From: Candidatus Zhuqueibacterota bacterium
GTDB taxonomy: Bacteria; Zhuqueibacterota; Zhuqueibacteria; Residuimicrobiales; Oceaniaggregativiventaceae
Direction: 5' to 3'
Assembly (NCBI GenBank): GCA_016929055.1
Contig: JAFGJN010000165.1
Span: forward strand, 1 to 38,663
DNA: 38,663 nucleotides
The position numbers and the translations under genes are program-made. The notes beneath the pieces were generated by a model. That model had not been told where the DNA came from. It did no database searches and saw only the letters and a program-made list of their open reading frames with translations. Positions within the stretch are counted from its first letter, which is position 1. Each line of letters opens with the position of its first letter. This document shows, piece by piece, positions 18,999 to 28,902 of the stretch.

Positions 18999-19631
18999 TC
19001 AGGGCATCTGCAAATCGCGGCCGGGAACCTCGAGTTTCTGCATTTTTTTGCGCACCTGAGCATCCTTGATGACAACGTTCAGGCTGGTTGGGCGATGCGA
19101 CTTTAATACTTTGTAGGTTCCGCCGCAAAATTTGACTCGATCGCGCTTGTCTGTTTCTAGGACATATGATCCGGCTTCGGTCGGTATAAAAACCAGGCAG
19201 GCATCGGTATAGCGGCTGAAACAGACGGTAATTTTTAGCTTGTCCATGAAAAGTTTCACACGCCCGATTTTAACCAGCGGTTCCTGAACCACATAACTGG
19301 CCACCCCGGGTGTATTGCGCCGAAGAACGATCACTTCTTGGTCTTTGGTTTTATAGACTTCCAACCCAAGTTTTTTGTCGAGCTTTTTCACCGTCAGATT
19401 TAGCTGTCCAATCAGTGTCAATTCTTCGGTCAGATAATATTTCATCTGCATGAGATCTTGCGGCGTCAGTTTGTACTCTTTAATGAGCTGCGATGTCAGA
19501 GGAATGGTTGCAGTGGAGTAGGTGCCGGGGTTGGAGCAGGAGAAATAGAACCCGCATCCCCACACGATCAGGGAGTAAAAGGCGAATCGTCTAAAAAATC
19601 CGGGCGTCCAATATTTTTTCAACCGCTTCAT
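18999..19631 (-). CDS. Hypothetical lipoprotein
   Basis: 210 aa; N-terminal hydrophobic segment with lipobox-like FYFSCSNP; no family recognised. Confidence 0.55.
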   Translation of the reverse strand: MKRLKKYWTPGFFRRFAFYSLIVWGCGFYFSCSNPGTYSTATIPLTSQLIKEYKLTPQDLMQMKYYLTEELTLIGQLNLTVKKLDKKLGLEVYKTKDQEVIVLRRNTPGVASYVVQEPLVKIGRVKLFMDKLKITVCFSRYTDACLVFIPTEAGSYVLETDKRDRVKFCGGTYKVLKSHRPTSLNVVIKDAQVRKKMQKLEVPGRDLQMP

Positions 19632-19764
19632 TCCAGGGCGTCAGTTTGTTTTTTTCATTCGGCGTCATTGGAAGCATCTTTATTCGCCGTTATCTGCGTA
19701 TACCTCAATATATCAAACTTTCCAGCAAAAGCAATAAAAATTACCGATTTAGCTTTTGAGAGGC

Positions 19765-20262
19765 CTAAACCCGTTCTTCCGTTTTGACAGTGTTAATCAG
19801 TTCCGGCACTTGTTTGGCGTTGACCTTGCTGTAGACTTTATCGTTGATGGTGACCACCGGAGCGAGGGCGCAGACGCCGAGACAGCGGCTGCTTTCGAGA
19901 GAAAAAAGGCCGTCCGGGGTGGTTTCACCCAGCTCGATACCGAGTTCGGTGCGAAAAGCGTCCAGCACCTTATCCGCCCCTTTGACGAAACACGCAGTAC
20001 CGAGGCAGATCGAGATGGAATATTTGCCGCGCGGCTGAAGGCGAAAAAAGTGATAGAATGTGGACACGCCGCTGATGATTGCGGTCGGGATTTGCATATG
20101 CTGGGCTACCTGATCCATATGCGATTGGCAGAGATAGCCGTATCTTTGCTGGATCTTGTGCAGAACAGCGATCAGATAGCTTTTCGGATGCTCTTTTTGC
20201 AGACAGGCATCCATGAATTCGAGGATATCGGCATCCAGTCGGCTGGCAGTATCTGCATGCAT
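19765..20262 (-). CDS. hydC: NuoE/HydC-like [2Fe-2S] subunit of NAD-dependent hydrogenase
   Basis: 165 aa; thioredoxin-like with CLGTACFVKGA (CX4C) and CLGVC (CX3C); 1-nt TAATG overlap with the hydA stop. Confidence 0.9.
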   Translation of the reverse strand: MHADTASRLDADILEFMDACLQKEHPKSYLIAVLHKIQQRYGYLCQSHMDQVAQHMQIPTAIISGVSTFYHFFRLQPRGKYSISICLGTACFVKGADKVLDAFRTELGIELGETTPDGLFSLESSRCLGVCALAPVVTINDKVYSKVNAKQVPELINTVKTEERV

Positions 20263-22016
20263 TATTTGATTCCTTTTGGTTCGCGTGGTAAATAAGTGGT
20301 ATGCAGCAATTTATGGGCGACGGCACTACCCGGTGTTTCGAGAAATTCTTTATAGAGTTTTTCGATAAAGGGATTGCGATGAGCGACGCGCACGGTTTTG
20401 GCCTCGTCGATGCGGTAAAGTGCACCGGCACGCAATCTGGCGATTTCCGGGTCAAGGACGTAATGCCCATCGGGCGGATAGGGTTGGCCGCCTCCGGCGA
20501 TACAGCCGCCCGGGCAGGCCATGAGCTCGATCAGGTGATAGGTCTTGTCGCCTTTTTTCACCCGTTCGAGAATGGTTTTGGCATTGTTCAAACCGTTGGC
20601 GACAGCAACATTCAGGGTGTGTCCGGCAATTTCTATGCTGGCCTCCTTGAGGCCACGGGTTTCGCGAACCTGGGTAAATTCGAGATCCACCAGGGGTTTA
20701 CCGGTGAGCTTTTCGGCTGCGGTGCGCAGGGCGGCTTCCATCACGCCTCCGGTGGTACCAAAGAGATCGGCGGCTCCGGTGGAATAGCCGAGGGGCGAAT
20801 CGAAATCTTCTTCCGGCAGTCGAGCAAAGTCAATGCCATAGGATTTGACCATCCAGATGAATTCCCGGGTTGTAAGCACGATGTCGGTATAGGGATACCC
20901 GTCCGGACTCTGATGTTCCCTGCGCTCGGCCTCAAATTTTTTCGCCGTACAGGGCATGATGCTGACCACAACGATGTTTTGGGGGTCGATTCCGGTTCGT
21001 TTGGCATAATAGGTTTTGAGCAGAACAGAAAGCATGGACATGGGCGATCGGCAGGTGGAGGCGTAGGGAATCATTTCGGGATAAAAGTGTTCCATAAACT
21101 TGATCCATCCGGAGGAACACGAGGTGAGCAAAGGCAGGCGCTCTTTAGTTTTTAACCGTTTGAGCAATTCATGAGCTTCTTCGACGATGGTGAGGTCGGC
21201 ACCGAAATTGGTATCAAAGACGGCATCAAAGCCGAGGCGCCGAAGTGCCGTTACGGTTTGTCCGGTCATGGGTGTGCCGGGTGGCAAGCCGAATCCTTCT
21301 CCAATAGCGGCGCGGATAGAGGGAGCGATCTGCGCCACCACATGCTTGTTCGAGTCTGCCAGAGCGGCCCACACCTCATCGGTGGAGCTGTTTTCCAGAA
21401 AAGCGGCGACCGGACAAACGTTGATGCATTGTCCACAAGCGATGCAGACCGATTCGTCCATTCCCTGTTCATAGGCCGGTGCGACAACGGTATCGACACC
21501 GCGGTAGAGCTGGCTGAGATTGGTTACACCCTGTACTTCCATACAGACGCGCACACAGCGGCGGCAGAGAATGCATTTTTCTGCATCGCGAATAACGGCA
21601 GGACTGGATTTTTCGATATCATAGAGTTTGCGCCGGCCCTCAAAGAGGCGTTCGCGCACACCGAGTGAATAGGCCAGGTTCTGCAGTTCGCAATTGCCGT
21701 CGCGTTCACAGATTTGGCATTCGCGCGGGTGGTTGTCCAGAATCAATTCAACCAAATCGCGGCGCGCCTGGCGAATTTCGGGCGAATTGGTTCGGATACG
21801 CATACCCTCGCTCACCGGGGTTGCACAGGAAGGCACAAAATTGCGATAGCCTTCCACTTCTACGATACAGATGCGGCACGCTCCTTCGAGCGAGAGGTCG
21901 GGGTGATAACAAAGCCGCGGAATATTGATGCCTAACTTTTCAGCCGCATGAAGAATCGTGGTGTTTTCTGCGACGACGACAGGCTGATCATCGATTATCA
22001 GATTGATATCTTTCAT
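20262..22016 (-). CDS. hydA: [FeFe] hydrogenase catalytic subunit (HydA, NADH/bifurcating type)
   Basis: 584 aa; N-terminal [2Fe-2S], HPRECQICERDGNC (His-Cys3 cluster), CILCRRCVRVC and CIACGQCINVC ferredoxin motifs, H-cluster motifs TSCSSGW / IMPCTAKK / ELMACPGGCIAGGGQP. Confidence 0.93.
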   Translation of the reverse strand: MKDINLIIDDQPVVVAENTTILHAAEKLGINIPRLCYHPDLSLEGACRICIVEVEGYRNFVPSCATPVSEGMRIRTNSPEIRQARRDLVELILDNHPRECQICERDGNCELQNLAYSLGVRERLFEGRRKLYDIEKSSPAVIRDAEKCILCRRCVRVCMEVQGVTNLSQLYRGVDTVVAPAYEQGMDESVCIACGQCINVCPVAAFLENSSTDEVWAALADSNKHVVAQIAPSIRAAIGEGFGLPPGTPMTGQTVTALRRLGFDAVFDTNFGADLTIVEEAHELLKRLKTKERLPLLTSCSSGWIKFMEHFYPEMIPYASTCRSPMSMLSVLLKTYYAKRTGIDPQNIVVVSIMPCTAKKFEAERREHQSPDGYPYTDIVLTTREFIWMVKSYGIDFARLPEEDFDSPLGYSTGAADLFGTTGGVMEAALRTAAEKLTGKPLVDLEFTQVRETRGLKEASIEIAGHTLNVAVANGLNNAKTILERVKKGDKTYHLIELMACPGGCIAGGGQPYPPDGHYVLDPEIARLRAGALYRIDEAKTVRVAHRNPFIEKLYKEFLETPGSAVAHKLLHTTYLPREPKGIK

Positions 22017-22093
22017 GGTGTCATTTTCCTGTTTGGCTGAGATCCGCTCATCGGTGTGGCTGTTCTGGGAATTTTTCCGGCTCGCGGTTTCGT

Positions 22094-24277
22094 TCAGACG
22101 CGCAAAACGGCGTCGAATTTACAGACATTAAAACACTCGCCGCACTTGATGCACCGGCTTTGGTCGATGACATGCGGCTGTCGAGGAGCGCCGGCAATAC
22201 AGGAAACCGGGCATCGGCGCGCGCATAGTGTACAGCCGGTGCATTTATCGATGTCGATTTCATAGGTTATAAGTTGTGCGCATTTGTGCGCCGGGCAGCT
22301 TTTATCGCGAATATGAGTGAGAAATTCCTCTTGAAAATTATCCAGGGCGCTCAGCACCGGGTTGGGTGCAGTTTGTCCGAGGCCGCAGAGCGAGGTTTTT
22401 TGGATCAATTTGCCCAGGCGCCGCAATTTTTCCAGATCGGCCATCTCGCCTTTGCCTTCGGTGATTCGTTCCAGAATCTCCAGCATGCGCAGCGTGCCTT
22501 CTCTGCAGGGCACACACTTGCCGCAGGATTCGTTTTGAGTGAATTCAAGGAAAAATTTGGCAGTGGCGACCATGCAGTCCTCGTCGTCGAGAACGATCAT
22601 TCCGCCCGAGCCCATGATGGACCCGATATCGGCCAGTGTGTCATAGTCGACCGGTGTGTCGATCAGACCGGCTGGAATGCAGCCGCCAGAAGGTCCTCCG
22701 GTCTGCACAGCTTTGAGAGTGCGTCCCTCCTGCAAGCCACCGCCGATATCGAAAATAATATCCCGAAGCGTGGTGCCCATGGGCACTTCGACCAGGCCGG
22801 TGTTTTTGACTTTTCCGGCCAGGGCGAAAACTTTGGTGCCGCGGCTTTTTTTGGTGCCGATGCGGCTGAACCAATCGGCGCTGTAGAGCAGGATTGTCGG
22901 CACATTGGCCCAGGTTTCGACGTTGTTGATGACCGTGGGGTGGCCCCAAAGACCCGATTCTGTCGGGTAGGGCGGACGGATGCGCGGCTGACCGCGTTTG
23001 CCTTCGATGGAATAGATCAGGGCCGTTTCTTCGCCGCATACAAAGGCGCCTGCGCCGAGACGGATTTCGATATCGAAATTAAAACCCGAGTTGAGGATGT
23101 TTTTTCCGAGAAGCCCATTGGCGTGCGCCGTTGCGATCGCTTTTTCCAGGCGTTCGATCGCCAATGGATATTCGGCACGGACATAAATATAGCCCATTTG
23201 AGCGCCGATGGCAAAGGCGCCGATAGTCATGCCTTCAAGAATGATAAAGGGATCGCCTTCCAGAGCGCTGCGATCCATAAAAGCGCCGGGATCGCCTTCG
23301 TCTGCATTGCAGATCACGTAACGGATCGGGTCGTCCGTGTAGGTCACCGCGTTGATCCATTTTTGCCCGGTCGGGAAACCGCCGCCGCCGCGGCCGCGCA
23401 AACCCGAGCGCAGGATTTCATTGCGCACGGCTGCTGGATCATTTTGTACAAGCACGCGCGCCAACGCCTCATAACCTTTGTTGAGCAGATAATCCTGCAG
23501 GCTTTCCGGGTCGATTAAGCCGCTGTTGCGCAAAGTCAGTCGGGTCTGCTTGTTGAAAAAGGCGACATCGCCGTAGAGAGAAAAAAACTGTTCGGTGATA
23601 AAATCGGTGTGAATCTGGTGTTTGATGTCGATTCTGTGGTTGACAAAATGCGACTGAACGATTTCGTCGAGATCTTGCTCGGATTCGAACCGGTAGATTG
23701 CGCGCTCCGGCAAAACCATCATGACATGTTGTTTGCCGACCTTGTCTTTTGGGCAGAGGCCGAGGCATCCGCTGTGAAAAATCCGAACCGCGTCGATGGG
23801 AACGCTGTGAGCCGCGAGGCATTTCTTCAGCAACGCCTGTGTGTCCCGGGCCGTCTCATGACCACAGCGGTTGGAAGAGCAGATGGTCACCACATAACTG
23901 TAAAGCGTTTCGGTTTTTTTGTCCAACACCAGCGAGGCTATTGGTTTGCCGCCGATCACATGCTGTTGAAAAATTTCCTGGACCTTGTGGATCGTGACGC
24001 TTTCGTATTTTATTGGAATTTGTCCGGGTATGAAAACCCCGACAATCGGTTCTCGAGCACAGCGCCCCGTGCAACCGGTTTGCTTGAGCAGGATGTCCTT
24101 CCGGCCGGAGGCCTGGATCAATTTGGCGAATTCCTGTCGTACCAGATCCGAACCAGCGGCTTTTTCGCAAGTTGCGGATCCGACCTGGACGATGATTTTC
24201 CCCTTTTGTCCTGATGTCTCAAATTCTTGAGTGAATTTTCGGTAGAGCGACTCGTAGCTGGAAAGCGCTGGGCCCAT
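22094..24277 (-). CDS. hydB: NuoF/HydB-like NADH-binding hydrogenase subunit with two N-terminal thioredoxin-like domains and C-terminal 2x[4Fe-4S]
   Basis: 727 aa; [46 protein letters not shown]-terminal [15 protein letters not shown] and [13 protein letters not shown]. Confidence 0.93.
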   Translation of the reverse strand: MGPALSSYESLYRKFTQEFETSGQKGKIIVQVGSATCEKAAGSDLVRQEFAKLIQASGRKDILLKQTGCTGRCAREPIVGVFIPGQIPIKYESVTIHKVQEIFQQHVIGGKPIASLVLDKKTETLYSYVVTICSSNRCGHETARDTQALLKKCLAAHSVPIDAVRIFHSGCLGLCPKDKVGKQHVMMVLPERAIYRFESEQDLDEIVQSHFVNHRIDIKHQIHTDFITEQFFSLYGDVAFFNKQTRLTLRNSGLIDPESLQDYLLNKGYEALARVLVQNDPAAVRNEILRSGLRGRGGGGFPTGQKWINAVTYTDDPIRYVICNADEGDPGAFMDRSALEGDPFIILEGMTIGAFAIGAQMGYIYVRAEYPLAIERLEKAIATAHANGLLGKNILNSGFNFDIEIRLGAGAFVCGEETALIYSIEGKRGQPRIRPPYPTESGLWGHPTVINNVETWANVPTILLYSADWFSRIGTKKSRGTKVFALAGKVKNTGLVEVPMGTTLRDIIFDIGGGLQEGRTLKAVQTGGPSGGCIPAGLIDTPVDYDTLADIGSIMGSGGMIVLDDEDCMVATAKFFLEFTQNESCGKCVPCREGTLRMLEILERITEGKGEMADLEKLRRLGKLIQKTSLCGLGQTAPNPVLSALDNFQEEFLTHIRDKSCPAHKCAQLITYEIDIDKCTGCTLCARRCPVSCIAGAPRQPHVIDQSRCIKCGECFNVCKFDAVLRV

Positions 24278-24386
24278 TTTATTGTCCTTTTCGAGATGCG
24301 CATTCTCCGGTTAGGGATTCAGACCGATCGGCTTAAAAGGAAAAGACGGACAAAACGGATCGGCTGATCGGGTTTAAGTTCGACCC

Positions 24387-24515
24387 GGATTCGGTGCAAA
24401 GCACCGAATCCCCAATATTACAATAGGGTATTTGCACCAAACGGGTGGAAATGGTGGCTGCTGCAAATACAATTATAAAGATGCTTTTTGTTGAATTCTG
24501 TTGACGCAGAATCCG
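24387..24515 (+). repeat. Dispersed intergenic element, copy 2
   Basis: GGATTCGGTGC-AAA-GCACCGAATCC hairpin, core TTTGCACCAAACGGGTGGAAATGGTGGCTGCTGCAAATACAATTATAAAGATGCTTTTTG, end TTGAATTCTGTTGACGCAGAATCC. Confidence 0.85.
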
Positions 24516-24702
24516 GGTTCATATGTTTGCAGGTGTAGTTAAAAATAAAATATAAAATCAGACATTACCGATCAAATACTATTTTGTCCAAATACCCATA
24601 CAACCCATATTCAGCCGATCTTATCGCAAAGGGAATATCGGCGGCAGCAAGCCGGTTGAAAATATTGTGTGACAGTTAAAGGCTCCAAATCAGGAGGTTC
24701 TA

Positions 24703-24915
24703 ATGGAAACAAAGCGAGAAGTGGTTGGTATTTTCGACGATGAGACAGAAGCTGAACTGGCCGGCGGACGTCTGACGAATGCCGGGATTCCGAATTATAT
24801 TGTCAAAGACGATGCAGGCGGCATGTTTCCGAATCTACAACAGACCGAGGGCGTGTTGCTGGTAGTGGATGTGGAATATGCGCTGCGATCGCGTCAGATT
24901 CTTCAAGAGCAGTAA
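24703..24915 (+). CDS. DUF2007-like small protein
   Basis: 70 aa; VGIFDDETEAELAGGRLTNAGIPNYIVKDDAGG...GVLLVVDVEYALRSRQIL; AGGAGG ribosome binding site upstream. Confidence 0.75.
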   Translation: METKREVVGIFDDETEAELAGGRLTNAGIPNYIVKDDAGGMFPNLQQTEGVLLVVDVEYALRSRQILQEQ

Positions 24916-24917
24916 GC

Positions 24918-24956
24918 AAAGGGATCGATCGGCTCAAAGCCGGATCGATCCCTTTT
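24918..24956. terminator. Bidirectional intrinsic terminator
   Basis: AAAGGGATCGATC-GGCTCAAAGCC-GGATCGATCCCTTTT between convergent genes. Confidence 0.85.
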
Positions 24957-24965
24957 GTTGTATGC

Positions 24966-26498
24966 TTATTTGAGTCCGGCTTCCTTTTGCAGCATTTTTC
25001 GCACCATTTCCGTGATGGTGCGAAAGTCCATCTTGCCGCTGCCCATTTTGGGCAGTTCCGGAATGACAACAAACTGTTTCGGTAGTGCCAATGGTGTGAG
25101 TTGCTGGCTCATTTTTTTGAGAATAGCCTTTTCGTTGACCTTTTCCGTGACCGCCGCGACCACCCGTGCGCCTTTGAGAGAATCGGGTACTTCGACGACG
25201 CAGCACGAGACTCCCTCCGGCATAAAGGCTTCGAGAACGGCTTCGGTTCGCACCAGGGAAATCATCTCCCCGCCGATCTTAACAAAACGTTTCAAGCGGC
25301 CGCGATGCCAGAGAAATCCATCGTCATCCAAAAGACCCATATCCCCCGTATCGTACCAGCCGTCCTTGATGTGCAGGGAGGTTTCCTCGATATCGTCGAA
25401 ATAGCCTTTCATCACCAGATCACCCTTGACCAGGATTTTGCCTTCCTTGTTCGGCGGCAGTTCCGCGCCGGTGGTGATGTCGGTGATTTTGACCTTGACG
25501 CTGGGCAGCAGTTTGCCGATGCTGCCGGGACGATTGGCTTCCAGCGTGTTGACCGAAACCACGGGACTGGTTTCAGTGGCGCCATACCCTTCTAACAATT
25601 CGATTTGGTGTTTTTCCCAATAAACCTCACGCAACCAGTCCGGGCATTTGTCCGCTCCGGCCACCATGAGCCGTACTGAATCAAAGTCTCCGGGTTGCGC
25701 TTCGCGCACATAACCGGAAAAAAAGATGGGAGTGGCGGCGATCATGGTCACCTTTTCTTCCGATATAAACGCGGGGATTTTTTTATAGTCGAGTGGACTG
25801 GCATGGGTCACGGCTGTCATACCGAGCGTCAGGGGTAACCAGAAATTGGTTGTATAACCAAAGACGTGAAAAAGCGGCAGAATGGACATGATTATGTCGT
25901 CGCTGGTCAATTTGAAAAAGGGAACAATGTCCTGGACATTGGATCCAATGTTGCGATGAGTAAGCTGAACGCCCTTGGGGTCTTTTTCGCTGCCGGAAGT
26001 AAAGAGGATCACCACGTTATCATCGATCTCAGATGTGGGAAGGGAACGGATGATCATATCAGCCGGCATTTTGCTGCGCAATGCGGCCGCAAGTTTTTCC
26101 GGCGTACTGATCTGTTCCATGATATCCTCGATAAAAATCATACCTGGAACCAGACGACAGCGAATTTTTTCCAGCAGTCCCCGTGAGGTGATGATGGTCT
26201 TGAATCCACACATGTTCTGGGCATATTCGGCATTATCCGCCGCACCGGTGGAATAGTTGATCATGACCGGAACTTTGCCAGCCATGATTACACCCAGCGT
26301 CGTGAGCATGGCGCCGGCGGAGGTGGGGATCATAACCCCGATATAGCCTTCGCGGTATTTCTTTAGTTTTTTGGACAGGATCAGTGAGGCGATCAACGCT
26401 TTGCTATAACTCACGCGTTTGTTGGTTGTTTTGTCTGCAATCGCAATTTTTTCGCCCTGTTGTTTTGCGGTTCGGATGAATTCATGATGCAGAATCAT
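24966..26498 (-). CDS. AMP-dependent synthetase/ligase (acyl-CoA/acyl-ACP synthetase family)
   Basis: 510 aa; VILFTSGSEKDPKGVQLTHRNI (P-loop), LEGYGATETSPVVSVN, DGWYDTGDMGLLDDDGFLWHRGRLKRFVKIGGEMIS. Confidence 0.93.
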   Translation of the reverse strand: MILHHEFIRTAKQQGEKIAIADKTTNKRVSYSKALIASLILSKKLKKYREGYIGVMIPTSAGAMLTTLGVIMAGKVPVMINYSTGAADNAEYAQNMCGFKTIITSRGLLEKIRCRLVPGMIFIEDIMEQISTPEKLAAALRSKMPADMIIRSLPTSEIDDNVVILFTSGSEKDPKGVQLTHRNIGSNVQDIVPFFKLTSDDIIMSILPLFHVFGYTTNFWLPLTLGMTAVTHASPLDYKKIPAFISEEKVTMIAATPIFFSGYVREAQPGDFDSVRLMVAGADKCPDWLREVYWEKHQIELLEGYGATETSPVVSVNTLEANRPGSIGKLLPSVKVKITDITTGAELPPNKEGKILVKGDLVMKGYFDDIEETSLHIKDGWYDTGDMGLLDDDGFLWHRGRLKRFVKIGGEMISLVRTEAVLEAFMPEGVSCCVVEVPDSLKGARVVAAVTEKVNEKAILKKMSQQLTPLALPKQFVVIPELPKMGSGKMDFRTITEMVRKMLQKEAGLK

Positions 26499-26792
26499 TT
26501 TTTTTCTCCTGATTGCCGGAAAATACGGGGGATTGGTCGGTACCTTTTGTGTTGGAAAAAATGAATTTCATTCAAAAGTATACAAAATAAATCACTGTTT
26601 TGCAAAAGAAAAACCGCTGCAAGGTCAAAAATCCCTCATCCTGCAGTCAGGCGTACCGATGCGCCAGAAAAGACACCGTTTTCCACGGGCGTCACCCAAG
26701 TGACATCTGTGGAGTTGAATCGTATTCCAGACAATCTGTTGTGGAGACAAATGACCGTTGCCAATAAAGCAACGATCAAGAGCTATTGATCC

Positions 26793-27076
26793 CTACTTTT
26801 TTGGCACCACCAGGATGGATACGCCAAGAGGCAATAAAAACCAAGGAACAAAAAGCCTTTCGATGGCGAACATGTCGTTGAGACCATCATTGATGTTACC
26901 GGTTGTGAGATTGACATCGCTTTTTTCCGCTCGTTTGAAAAGCTTATTGACCATCCGAATTGTTACCACAACCGGAACGAGAAGCATGTTTAAGTATGTG
27001 GCATAGACTGGCTTGTATTCGACTTTGGACGATCCTCGTTTTCAAACATCTCGCTATACCAGGATTGTTTGCTCAT
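26793..27076 (-). pseudogene. Internally deleted/frameshifted class I SAM-dependent methyltransferase remnant
   Basis: Minus-strand N-terminal piece MSKQSWYSEMFENEDRPKS, then in another frame VEYKPVYATYLNMLLVPVVVTIRMVNKLFKRAEKSDVNLTTGNINDGLNDMFAIERLFVPWFLLPLGVSILVVPKK, resembling the C-terminus of class I SAM methyltransferases; no catalytic core between. Confidence 0.5.
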
Positions 27077-27091
27077 TTTTCCGTCTTAAAT

Positions 27092-28882
27092 CTATTCCTG
27101 TTCCATTTGTTGCACAATCGCTCCCTGACCATTGAAATCCAGGATCAGGCAATCATCGTTGTGGCGGATTTCCAGACGACGGCTCCCGGGTTCGCCGTTC
27201 AAAAAAGGGCCTTTGAAAAAGCCATGTTCGCTGAAATCGATTGGCTGTCCGTTGAGCAGACGATCGCCATCAAAAGCAAAAGTCATCACATCTCCAGCGG
27301 GGGTAGAATAGCTGATCAGACCGGTCTCGTCAAAGGTGTCGTGCACCAGAGTGGTATGGCGCAGAGTCTCTTTGAATGCATCAAAAGAGGGAAAAGAACC
27401 GGCTTGCTCGACCTGCACGACGCATCCGTTCTGCAGCGATTCGCTGCGCATCCGCCAGCCGTGCTCTTCTTTGATCCAGCGGTAGGGTTTGAGCGGATAA
27501 AATGCAATGAAGGTCTGATCACTACGGCAAAAAATCCATCCCGATTCATCCTCATGCCGGGCCTCGAGATCACGGGGGAAAAACCCGTCGATATGGGGAT
27601 AGCGCACCCCAGGCGGAAGGTCGTACAAAACAATGATCGAGTTTCGGTGTTGAAAGGTTTTTTCATACGGCGAGCTGCTCGCCCATTTACCCGGATCGGC
27701 ATAGTAGGTATGCGCTTTGATAACCTGGTCGGTGGCAAATTTCATCTCTTCGGGGAAAAACATGCCCATATCCTCTTCCCCGACAAAAGGATGAACTGTA
27801 AACAGCGTACCATAAGGGCTTGAACCGACGAAGCTGACATCCCAGGTATGTTGCTGAATTGGCTGCAGCACGGCGCCGCCCATCATCGAGCCGAGAGCAA
27901 AGTCTTTGCACATATAGGTGGTCTTGTACACCCGCGGATTGCGTTCCTTTCCCAATCGCAGAATGTGGCGGACGCGTTTGGTTTCATTATGTGTGTAGGG
28001 TTTATCGCGTTCTGTGCCAATTCGGTGGAGAATGTCAGGTGGGACGAAATCGCTCAGTGCGGCAGGCAAAAAGATGCTGTTGAACAGCGGTTCCTCAGTC
28101 TGGGCGAAAAAGAGCCAGGCCCAATAATTCATCTCTGAAGCGGGATGGCGTTTGATCAGCAAGCGATCCGGGTATTCGCGGCTGTGGGCGCCGGCATAGA
28201 CACCTTGCAAATGTTCAACGCTGTAATCGGCTATCAGCCACAAAAGCATACCGTGGATTTTTTCTTTGAGTACCGGGTCTTCACAGAACTGATGCAGGCC
28301 AATCAGACCCGAGAGAAAGACGGCCATATAGGTAGGGGAATCGAATTCTCCCTGACCGATAGTGGTGGTGAGTTCGATCCAGTTTTCGAACCAGCCTTCG
28401 GCTTCCCAGCGGTTTTCCTCGCTCGATTTTCCGGTATACCACTCATGGCCCGGCAGGTTGGGAAAAGCCTGGGCGGCGAGATAGAGAGCGGTATAATAGA
28501 GGGTCAAATGGTTTTCCGTATCTCCGCGATAGAAATTGCCACTGCGGATCAGTTCTTTCACTCCGTTGTGTGTCTCATTTGGCAGCCAGGGTCGCGCTGC
28601 ACAATAACCGATCATCAGGCGATAGAATTGAAACATTCCCATTGGCGTGCCTTGATAATCCTCGGTCAGGCGGTGAAACATTTCGATACCTGTTTGTCGG
28701 TTCGGACCATGGACGATGCGTGCGGCGGCGACGAGAAAATTGCTCTGGTCGGTGCTGTCAGCCCAATCGAGAATGAGTTCACAGCGTTGACGATAGTCCT
28801 GGGCGTATTGGCTTTTGGGCTCGGTCTGCGACGTCCCTGAAACGAACAAAAGAGCGCAGAGAACCGGAATAAATCGATGCAT
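27092..28882 (-). CDS. Secreted protein of unknown function, possibly (alpha/alpha)-toroid plus beta-sandwich as in heparinase/lyase-like proteins
   Basis: 596 aa with signal peptide; Trp/Tyr-rich helical N-terminal half, beta-rich C-terminal half. Family assignment is tentative. Confidence 0.55.
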   Translation of the reverse strand: MHRFIPVLCALLFVSGTSQTEPKSQYAQDYRQRCELILDWADSTDQSNFLVAAARIVHGPNRQTGIEMFHRLTEDYQGTPMGMFQFYRLMIGYCAARPWLPNETHNGVKELIRSGNFYRGDTENHLTLYYTALYLAAQAFPNLPGHEWYTGKSSEENRWEAEGWFENWIELTTTIGQGEFDSPTYMAVFLSGLIGLHQFCEDPVLKEKIHGMLLWLIADYSVEHLQGVYAGAHSREYPDRLLIKRHPASEMNYWAWLFFAQTEEPLFNSIFLPAALSDFVPPDILHRIGTERDKPYTHNETKRVRHILRLGKERNPRVYKTTYMCKDFALGSMMGGAVLQPIQQHTWDVSFVGSSPYGTLFTVHPFVGEEDMGMFFPEEMKFATDQVIKAHTYYADPGKWASSSPYEKTFQHRNSIIVLYDLPPGVRYPHIDGFFPRDLEARHEDESGWIFCRSDQTFIAFYPLKPYRWIKEEHGWRMRSESLQNGCVVQVEQAGSFPSFDAFKETLRHTTLVHDTFDETGLISYSTPAGDVMTFAFDGDRLLNGQPIDFSEHGFFKGPFLNGEPGSRRLEIRHNDDCLILDFNGQGAIVQQMEQE

Positions 28883-28902
28883 GAAACGTACCTCCTCTCG
28901 AC

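Noticed and set aside
22274-23518. 414-aa plus-strand ORF antisense to hydB
   Set aside because: Shadow ORF created by codon bias; the opposite strand encodes a clear NuoF-like protein with intact motifs.
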